64,000 nucleotides of DNA from Cricetomys ansorgei (lineage: Eukaryota > Chordata > Mammalia > Rodentia > Nesomyidae): assembly GCA_026225945.1 (NCBI GenBank), contig JAMJFZ010004031.1, positions 5,884,001-5,948,000 of the forward strand. The letters run 5' to 3'. Shown here in pieces: positions 56,456-64,000 of the stretch. The notes beneath the pieces were generated by a model. The model did not search any database, was not told the origin of the DNA, and saw only the letters and a program-made list of their open reading frames with translations. The position numbers and the translations under genes are program-made. Within the stretch, counting starts at the first letter, position 1; every line of letters starts with the position of its first letter.

Positions 56456-57535
56456 TGAAACTAAGAACTCCAAGAGGGGTACCCTAGTGTCCCCTATATC
56501 ACCTGATGACTCATAGGGGACTCCAAAATTCCAATATGATTATATTATTCACTGAGGTTGAGAAAGAATGGTGGGCCCTTCTGCTCCCCACTCAGGTGGT
56601 ACTAATTACTGGCAAAGATGCTAGTTCCTGAGGGTGACCATTACAAAGTTCTATTCCTTAGGCTTTTATAAACGGGGTGGGGGTGGTGGTGAGCAGGGCA
56701 GGGAATGCTTTTAAAGAAAATTAGCCAGGAGTATCTTACCACTCCCTTTCCTGGAGTCTGACTTAGTCAACTAAGACTTAACATACTTCCACGGTCTATA
56801 GGCCAAATTCTTAGCTTCCTTGTTATTTTATTAGTCCTCCTTGGACAAGCCCCCCTTCCTCCAGATAAGCTAAGAGAGCAAGAATTCAGCTTTCCTTTAG
56901 TTTGTTTTTGAAAGAGCCCCTCAGGATAGGCAGACACTCTCTCAGACCTCCTTCCTCCACCTTCCAAGTGCTGTTTTCTTTGTGAATGGTTTGGTTTGGT
57001 TTGGTTTGGGACTAGCCCAGTGCCTTGCTCTTGGCTCAATCATTGAGCCCATCCTAAGCCCCAAGAACTCAGCAGCTCTGGGTCCACGTGTGGCCGCTGT
57101 GAAGTGAAACATTTCTGGGAGCACATTAACATAATAATAAATGCTGTAAACTCCAGGCAAGTCACACCTCTTTCCCACAGATTCTAAAGGATTATCTCCA
57201 GTCTTTGTCTCCAAAGTCATTACTACTACAGGAAGGAGTGGGCCACTGAGAGGAGTGGTGAGATAACTTAGCTGATTCCCAGAGGTCTCATTTAAAGATA
57301 CTGAATAAGACGGAGAAAGTATCTGTTCCAATGCCTTTTAGGGCAGCTGACCTCACGGAATGAGCCTCAGATTAGCACCTACATCTATCTCTCCCATCTC
57401 AACAAGTTTTACAAGCTCAAGCTGCTGGCCTTCAGAACATCATACAATGTGTTGATTGGACCCCATAGCAATTGCTTCTAGGGTTCTATCCTTGTGATAC
57501 TGGTGTGATGTAAAGCTTATTTTAAAATGGAATCC
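56456..57535. other. Unassigned sequence
   Basis: A 129-codon minus frame (56942-57331) lacks splice signals or motifs. A (GGTTT)n tract lies at 56988-57008. Confidence 0.35.
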
Positions 57536-57537
57536 TT

Positions 57538-57682
57538 GAAAGGCAGGTATGATGGCACACACCTATAGTCCGAGACCCTAGAAGGCAGAAACGGGGATCA
57601 GGCATTCAAGGCCATTCATGACTATAGCATGTTTGAGGCCAGCCTGGTCTACATGCTACATTAGACCTTGTCTCAGAAACAA
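57538..57682 (+). mobile_element. PB1-type B1 SINE
   Basis: 'aaaggcaggtatgatggcacacacctatagtcc' to 'gcctggtctacatgctacattagaccttgtctcag'. Confidence 0.75.
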
Positions 57683-57721
57683 GCAAACACAAATAAAGGA
57701 GGAGGAAGGTATTTCATTTAA

Positions 57722-57872
57722 GGTTTTATTTGTGGTGCTGACGGTCAAATTGAGGACATTGCCTATGCAGCGTCAAGTACTCTGCCAGAGAGCCATAACT
57801 TCTGAACTTACACAGTCCTCTTGCCTCAGTCTCCTAAGTGATGAGGTTACAGCCCTGTGCCACCATTCCTGA
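57722..57872 (-). mobile_element. ID and B1 fragments, antisense
   Basis: 'ttgtggtgctgacggtcaaattgaggacattgcc' with 'ctctgccagagagcc' is antisense ID, followed by antisense B1 'cctcttgcctcagtctcctaagtgatgaggttacagccctgtgccacc'. Confidence 0.6.
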
Positions 57873-58665
57873 CTCTTAAGAATATTCAGCAAGTCTATTT
57901 AAAATCATCCTAGGAAGCCATGTAAGAAATAAACTGTGTGCGATGGCCCATTTCCAAGATGAGGTGTGTTTAGACTTTCTCAGAGTCACAGATAAGCAGG
58001 AAGCGATAAGATCCTCTTTCACCTAGCTGTAGCACTTAGCATGGTGGAGTCTTTCCCTTACATAGCACACTGTACATAGTGTGTATATAGCATATACATA
58101 ATATACATAGTATACGTAGCACACTTAACATGGTGGGGCCATTCCTTTAGACAGCACACAATGACACTTAAGTTGGTAGAGCATTCCCCATCACCGTGAC
58201 ATGATGTCAAAATGATGTGTAATTTATATTTTATCTCAGTAGGAAAAATAAAATAAAAATAGAAGTGTTTTATGGTAAGACTGACAACATTTAAACAGCT
58301 TAGCAGCAAGTAATATCATACTTACATAACTTGAAAGAGGCTGTTAAAATCTTTAATCATATCCAGAACTACTTAGTTAGGCAGGATTTTAAATCTCTCA
58401 GTGTTACAGATACAACTTCCTTAATCAGAAACATTGATTTGCATTGCCCATGATCTGCTAAAAATAGATGTTAGCAAGTACAAGAGAGCTAACACATGTC
58501 ATTAAGAATTAGATCTCATTGTTTCTGCAAAAATGATTGGATCTGCTAGTGCAGGATTTACAGCAATTTTTCACATAGGAATGGTTCCAAAGACTAGTTT
58601 TTTTCCCAAGATATTTCCCCAAGGACATATAAGAGAATTCCCGTCGGTGTATAAATAGAGGATTG
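57873..58665. other. Unassigned AT-rich sequence
   Basis: Near 58040-58170 'gcacacttaacatggtgg'-like phrases recur at 58032, 58117 and 58150, a local degenerate repeat. No gene. Confidence 0.35.
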
Positions 58666-58670
58666 CTTAC

Positions 58671-58783
58671 ATGGATAATTCAGTGGGGTGGCAAAAGCAT
58701 CTATCTTATTGATGCCAACAGATTCATTATTTTCCTTCCACCATTCCTCGGGAGTGTTGTGAGCAAAGGAACCCACAGAAAAA
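58671..58783 (-). CDS. Candidate coding exon, possibly of gene A (unrecognised)
   Basis: Minus strand. The donor CCAT|GTAAGC (58669-58670) is good; the acceptor (AG at 58784-58785) has a weak pyrimidine tract. The 113 nt are open and the peptide looks real: 'NTPEEWWKENNES' then 'INKIDAFATPLNYP'. It ends in phase 1, which does not join in frame directly to the phase-0 terminal exon at 54971, so either an exon between them is missing or this exon belongs elsewhere or is chance. I do not recognise the family. Confidence 0.3.
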
Positions 58784-59154
58784 CTAGTTTCTTCCTATTT
58801 TAAGCATTTTTAAGGACAGCCAAGTATTAGGTCCTATTAAAATGCATTAAATTGAAATATTTTTATTGTCCTTCAAGAAACCATTTTTTGTAATACATTA
58901 AATTTAGGCACATTTTAGTACCAAGGGATATAAAAATTTTATTAAAAAGTGACAGGAAATAAAAGATAACTTTCACACGAGATTTGACTTTGAGTCACAG
59001 TGTACGTTCTTGGCTAACAGATTTCTCTCATCCTAAACTAATGGCTGTGATAGTTTAAAGTTAAATATACAAATTTAAAACATAAGGAGAATGTCTGTAT
59101 TCAACCAGACAAACGTTTCTAAGAGCGAGGAACAGAGAATGCACCCTAGCATAG

Positions 59155-59530
59155 TCCTTGTCCTTACTCTCTATGGCTGTGATAAGCATCTGACCACAGG
59201 CAGTTTAGAGAGGAGAGGGTTTATTTGGCTCACACATCCTGATCCAGGGTCTTCAGGGCAGGAACTCAAGGCAGAGGAGGCAGGAACCATGGAGGACGTT
59301 TACTTACTGGCTTGCTCTTCATGTCTTGTTCATCCTGCTTTCAATACAACCAGGGTCACCTGCCCAAAGGTGGAACCATCCACAGTGAACTGGGCTCTCC
59401 CATATCCATCATCAATCAAGAAAATGTTCCCATAGACTTGCCTACAGGTCAATCTGATGGCTGCATTTTTCTCAATTGAGGTCCTCTTTTCCCAGATAAC
59501 TCTAATTTGTGCCATGTTGGCAAAAATCCA
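59155..59530 (-). mobile_element. Rodent LTR-like repeat (antisense copy)
   Basis: 'ctctatggctgtgataagcatctgaccacaggc', TTTATT (59220-59225; AATAAA on minus), 'ggaaccatggagg', 'ccacagtgaactgggctctccc' and 'ctctaatttgtgcc' give the full order of the family. Confidence 0.75.
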
Positions 59531-59984
59531 CTAGGACAGGCCTGTTGGACTCTTCACAGTTCATGGGAGTCCCAGACTGCTGCTACTGCTGCTGCTGATC
59601 ATCTGGCACTGCAGCATCATGGGAAGCTGCAAGCTTTGGGAGAGATTAGGACAGAATCACCTGGCAAACAGTATCCCACATACCCCTGCAGAGGATGTAA
59701 TAAATGGCTGGCTACATTCCACTCATATCCTTTACCATTGTAACTTTAACATTCTCCCCACAAAAGGTGGTAAACGTGTTCACTGTCTTTGGGTCCAGCT
59801 GTGGGACATGCTTTTTATCAGTGGGATATTCACAGGCATTGTAAAAGATTGCTTATATAATGGACTTTGCCCTGTAGTGTTTGTTACCACAGTGAGACTT
59901 TCCCTCTGGTAGTTCTGTTTCTGCTCTGGGCCCCAGAGTAGAGAATAGCAGGAGAACAGGGAAGATAAATCACCCTTTGTATTA
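59531..59984. other. Unassigned sequence with a CTG run
   Basis: Short (CTG)n tract at 59580-59598. The remainder may be another LTR-like fragment. No gene supported. Confidence 0.35.
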
Positions 59985-60335
59985 GTTACTTTTCCTATTG
60001 GTGTGACAAAATGCCATGACAAAAGCAATTTAAGGAAGAAAGGGTTTATTTTAGGTCACAGTTTGAGGTAGAATTCACCATGGTGGAGAAGTTATCAAGA
60101 GCTTGAGGCAACTAGTCACATTATATCCATGGTCAGAAGAGAGCAATGAATGCTTGTGCCCAGCTCATTTTCTCCTTTTAATACAAACAGCTCAACCCAG
60201 GGAGTGGTGCCACCCACAGTGGATGGATCTTCCCACAATGAACCTAACTGAGATGATCTCCTACAACCATGCCCTAAGCCCCATCTCTCAGATGATTTTT
60301 GATCTCTTCCTTGATAACTGAGATTAACCATCACT
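59985..60335 (-). mobile_element. LTR-like repeat, related family (antisense copy)
   Basis: 'ttagttacttttcctattggtgtgacaaaatgccatgac', TTTATT at 60046-60051, 'ggtgccacccacagtggatgg' and the 'tgataactgagattaacca' end. A relative of the copy at 59155, lying in the same orientation 450 bp away. Confidence 0.65.
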
Positions 60336-60705
60336 CTCTCCCTGGCCCCACCCTCGTGGTGTCCCATGTGGTGTGATTTAGGAGTTTGCCTGTCCTGTCC
60401 ATCCACTTACCTTTTCTCCCACTGCTTCAGGCACATGGCTTCCCCCTCTTTAAACTCTCACTCACAGACTTTGCACTGGCACAGTTTCCTCCAGTTCTCT
60501 ACTGAGTTGGGTCCTTCTCACCACTGACGCGACTGTCACCTCCTTAGAGCTGCAGTTCCCCCTGAGCCTCAGACGGACGTGTGGGACAGACCTGCTCTGA
60601 CTACAGTGGCTTCAGGGGTTGCGTCCTGATGCTGCTTAGCTACCTTCAGATCTGAGAATTAGATGTTCATTTAAAAAAGTGAAAACTTATCAACCACGGA
60701 GATTC
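60336..60705. other. Unassigned sequence
   Basis: Includes a donor-like 'cacttacc' (minus donor GAAAAG|GTAAGT at 60410-60411) without an adjacent coding frame. Possibly an old repeat. Confidence 0.3.
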
Positions 60706-60707
60706 TG

Positions 60708-60790
60708 TGACTATTGTTGGGAATCTGAAATCAGGTTCCGGCTTTTGTATGTCAGGCGTTTTATTAACTGAGCCACCTCCCCAGACCCAA
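60708..60790 (-). mobile_element. tRNA-derived SINE fragment, antisense
   Basis: 'gaatctgaaatcaggttccggcttttgtatgtcaggcgttttattaactgagccacctccccag' resembles an antisense ID/B2 head. Confidence 0.6.
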
Positions 60791-61720
60791 GAAGAGTGAA
60801 TTCCTCTTTTACTATCAGCCTTAATGTGTTGACACCAACTATCTTCTCACATTTGAAAGACTAGTGTGATCTACCCCTGGAGACTATTTGATGGGTCCCC
60901 ATTTCTACTTGCCTTGCAAGCAAAGAATGGTTCTTTTCAAACATGTTATATAGTGAACAGTCTCAAAGACAGTGGTCCTTCTGGAACAAAAGTCAGATTT
61001 GTTGTCTGATATAATAAAGATAATTTACCCTATCAGGGGAAAAAGGACAAGTCAAATTATTGCCTTTTATAAAGATTTCATGATGCCTGTGAGCTTCAAT
61101 AAAATTGTCACATGGAGTACAAGTCAGCTCATGTCCTTGCTACTGCGCACCTTCATCATACGCTTTTGGCTGATAGACTCTGAAGTCATTTCTACCTTGA
61201 AACTAATATTAGTAACGCTAAGGACATTTTGCATGGTACGAAATATGATTAAAATTCTTAGGGCAAAGTAAACAGAATACTGCTCCCTTTGCACTAAAGC
61301 TGTATTATAAAGCAGCAGATGTCCAGACGCTAAGAGGTCTTTCTGTGGCAGTGCTTTCTTCACTCAGCCTTACTCTCCTGATCAGGGATGGGATCTTCTA
61401 TGACTGACCCCACTCTACGTACATGGGAATTTCAACTCTGGTTTTTTTCTCTGTGAAGGTGCTTGGGTCTACATTGCAAATTATGTATTTTTTAAAAGAT
61501 GAGAAAACAGAACCAAGATCATCATGGTACTGTCTGTGAAACTCGCTCTTGGTGGACTGAAATCTTACATCAGTAAGCTCTGGCTGACACGTGAACTCTG
61601 GCCAGGGACTGAGGCTGCTGGGCAGAGGCTGAGCACTTCAGGCACACTGCATATCTCAGGAGGGCAGGAGAGCAACTCCTATCCTTTTTCTTCGGAGATA
61701 CACATATTTTTTGAGTAATA
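60791..61720. other. Unique sequence
   Basis: Overlapping open frames on plus (60972-61271, 99 codons) and minus (61124-61363, 79 codons). No recognised domain or splice pair. Confidence 0.3.
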
Positions 61721-61723
61721 CAG

Positions 61724-61887
61724 GGAAGCCCGTGTTGGGTGAAAAATCAGACCACATCAAAACACCTCAAACAGGACCCTTATCGCCTGTAACTCTGAAA
61801 ATTATGGGAAAAGTGGCGAGACCAGTACTGTTAGGGATTTCCAATGGAGAATTAAGCCAAATGGTGCCAATGGTGGCTGAACCCTTG
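61724..61887 (+). CDS. Candidate plus-strand coding exon (unrecognised)
   Basis: Plus strand. Acceptor 'ttttttgagtaatacag' (AG at 61722-61723) and donor CCCTTG|GTAAGTG (61888-61889) bracket 164 nt that are open with 54 complete codons ('VLLGISNGELSQMVP', 'TGPLSPVTLKIMG'). It starts in phase 1 and ends in phase 0. It would lie opposite the presumed body of minus-strand gene A, so either a plus-strand gene overlaps or one of the calls is wrong. Not recognised; an old retroelement coding relic is possible. Confidence 0.25.
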
Positions 61888-61944
61888 GTAAGTGTTCGTC
61901 ATGATAGAGCAGAGGTAGCTTCTACCTCTCCAAACATACTCTTT

Positions 61945-62010
61945 TCCCTTTTTTTCTCTCTTTCTCCCTCCCTCCCTCTTTTCTTTCCTTTTTCTTTCTT
62001 TTTTGGTCTT
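61945..62010. repeat. CT-rich simple repeat
   Basis: Pure pyrimidine tract with CCCT and TTTC units. Confidence 0.9.
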
Positions 62011-62605
62011 GTTGGTTGAATCTTGTTACTTGCCAAAGCGGGTCACTTGTCTAGTGGGCTTACCTACTGTCTTACACTCTTCCTAAAGTCAATTCTATAA
62101 ACAAGAAATCATGATTTACTTTTCTTCTACAATCCCCAATGCCACACTGGCCCTACTCACTAGTACCCATTGTACTACTGTAAAGAAAGAAGTCTTTTGT
62201 GATCGATAGAAAGAATGTAAACACTATTTCCAAGGGTCAAAAGTGAATACAACAGAATTTATTGGTAAAAAAATAGGTTAAAAATAAAATCAAAGGATAT
62301 ATTTCCATATGTCACATCTTTGAATAAATTGGTAAGTGGCACTGAAGCAGACTAATTCTTTTTTACACCATTTTAAAAGATAAATAAATACAATGGAACA
62401 AATACTCCTAACAATCTAGCTACTGGATGCTATGACCTCTGGTTGGAACCTAACATCACTACATAAGAAAATCAGTGAGCTGCACACTGCTTACAAAAGG
62501 CAGGGAATTCACAAAATGTAGACTCCAAAGACATCTGTGAATAGGCACTTCCATCATCTGACTGTGCTCAATATTTTTCTAGTTTTTGTGGGAAAGAGTA
62601 CTTAC

Positions 62606-62781
62606 CTTGTGACAGAGTTTCATATCCCAAATATAACCATTTTCTTACAATAACCCCTGGGTCTTCCTTCCCCCATTCTGTAGTGGTATGATCAGGTAGG
62701 CAATTTTTATGAGTGGTTGTGGTCTTGGTCAGCCTGCATCTTTGCTCGGTCACATGGACCTTGACACGCAGACTTCAAGTC
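62606..62781 (-). other. Candidate exon with excellent donor
   Basis: Minus strand. CACAAG|GTAAGTACTC (GT at 62604-62605) is almost ideal and 'gagattaccttttag' (AG at 62782-62783) is an acceptable acceptor. Frame 0 reads 'DLKSACQGPCDRAK' but stops after 24 codons. A separate frame across the 3' half is open. It could be a UTR, lncRNA or alternative exon of gene A, or a poison exon. Confidence 0.3.
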
Positions 62782-63535
62782 CTAAAAGGTAATCTCAGAA
62801 TTCCCTTTTCTGTGGCAATCACTAAGATGGCCTGAGTGTACACGGGGCCTGGTATACTTTTCAGTTTTCTCTGAGGATGGCCTTTTCCCATCCCCACGAG
62901 CAAAGGCAGCCATCAATCACATCTGCTCAGCTCCAAGTGTGAGCACTGCAATGAGTGAACTGCAGATCCACATTTTAACTAAGCACTTCTGTCTGACTCT
63001 CTAGCTATACCATACCTTCAGTTCCCAGGGTCCATGTCTTCTTGAGTTACTGTTTCTAGGAAAGGAAATAATACAATCTATTTATTAGACTTCCAGATAC
63101 TGAAATGAAACTTGATGAAGTTTACCCTCCCCCCCTTTACTAAAATCATGTAAAAAATAATTCTAAGTTTCTTTTTCTGATTCCGAAATGTGGGGCAAAA
63201 TTGCTAAGATTTTTAATAGAGCTTAACATCTACGTATGTAAGAAATAATGGCTGAATAAGGCTATATCACTATATAAGACTTTTTAATATTTATTATATT
63301 AGTTTCTTATATTTATTATATATCAGTTTCTTATTGCAATTCATATCACTGATAGTAAATTTACTGAGGAAAACCATATACCTAATTTTCAAATTTTTTT
63401 TCAATGTAGGAAAAACTTCTCCTATACATATACATATAACTTCTCAGGGTTCTTCAGCAATCCAAACCAAAGTCCAATATATGGATACTGTTTAGAGCCA
63501 AATATTGCAAATGGAAAAACCAAAGGCTGACTCTC
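62782..63535. other. Unassigned AT-rich sequence
   Basis: Very AT-rich between 63150 and 63420. Nothing supported. Confidence 0.4.
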
Positions 63536-63539
63536 AGAA

Positions 63540-63850
63540 TCACTTAGGGAACTTGTTGAAAAATCTCCATCACATTGCAAATTGGTGTAGCCACTTTGGC
63601 AATCAGTGTGGAGAATTCTCACAGAGTTAAATCTCCCTTATGACCCAGCTATACTACTCCTTGGCTTATGCACAAAGGACTCAGCATCCTATTCCACAGA
63701 TACGTGCTCAGCCATGTTCACTGCTGCTCTGTTCATAAGAGCTTGGAAATGGAAACAGCCTAATATCCTTTAACTGGTGAATGGAATCGTGAAAATATGA
63801 TACAGAGATGTAGTGGAATATTTGAACTTATTCTCAAATATTGTAAAGCT
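63540..63850 (+). mobile_element. L1 ORF2 3' fragment
   Basis: 'gcaaattggtgtagccactttggcaatcagtgtggagaattctcacagag', 'atgacccagctatactactccttgg', 'ctgctgctctgttcataagagc' and 'cctaatatcctttaactggtgaatgg' follow rodent L1 ORF2. Confidence 0.85.
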
Positions 63851-64000
63851 ACATGTACTTCTGTGCAGTAATATGAACTATAAAGAGCTGCTATATCTGT
63901 CAGCAGGAGCTGCTGCCAGAAGGTCACCTTCTTTAGCTTTTAGAACCAACTTTCTGGGTGTGGAATGGGCTGCAGCTTTCTTGAATGCAGAAAGAATGCT

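Noticed and set aside
1..64000. CRISPR-like arrays, tRNA or rRNA genes, phage or plasmid modules
   Set aside because: The tandem repeats are microsatellites, minisatellites or L1 monomers. tRNA-like sequences are SINE heads. The repeat content is that of a rodent nuclear genome.

Overview
This window reads as nuclear DNA of a muroid rodent (mouse, rat, hamster or vole group). The evidence is its repeat content: B1/PB1, B2/B3, ID, B4 and RSINE1-like SINEs, an Lx-type rodent L1, three URR1-like hAT elements, and many copies of a rodent LTR-like repeat. It also carries older mammalian MIR, MaLR-like and L1M fragments and long (CA)n/(GT)n runs. I cannot name the species. Nothing prokaryotic or organellar is present: no CRISPR array, rRNA, operon or plasmid feature. 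Most open frames of 60-200 codons here are chance ORFs, SINE or minisatellite read-through, or CpG-island artefacts.

Layout. 1-4800: a rodent LTR-like repeat, then a minus-strand L1 with internal deletion and an inserted block. 4800-22350: SINE-rich non-coding DNA with a nested B4/LTR-like insertion and a 31-bp minisatellite grown from a SINE tail. 22350-31000: LTR-like, URR1-like and B1 copies. 31000-37500: mostly unique, AT-rich sequence with possible conserved non-coding stretches and a moderately CpG-containing patch. 37500-49000: repeats around one candidate minus-strand exon. 49300-51250: a clear CpG island with a canonical minus-strand splice donor and a candidate second exon. 51250-54570: likely intergenic. 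54570-64000: the 3' end of a second minus-strand gene, more candidate exons, and repeats.

Genes. Gene B appears to start in the CpG island and run leftward on the minus strand: exon 1 has its donor at 50792/50793, candidate exon 2 is 49373-49459, and candidate exon 3 is 37844-37961. Gene A also lies on the minus strand and ends here: a strong acceptor at 54972, 53 codons, a stop at 54810-54812 and AATAAA at 54591-54596. The two would be tandem, about 3.6 kb apart. I recognise neither protein. All exon calls rest on splice signals and open frames, not on homology. I found no convincing undescribed system. The best leads are the two partial gene models, the fused L1 ORF1/ORF2 relic, the SINE-born minisatellite and a palindromic RFX-type X-box.
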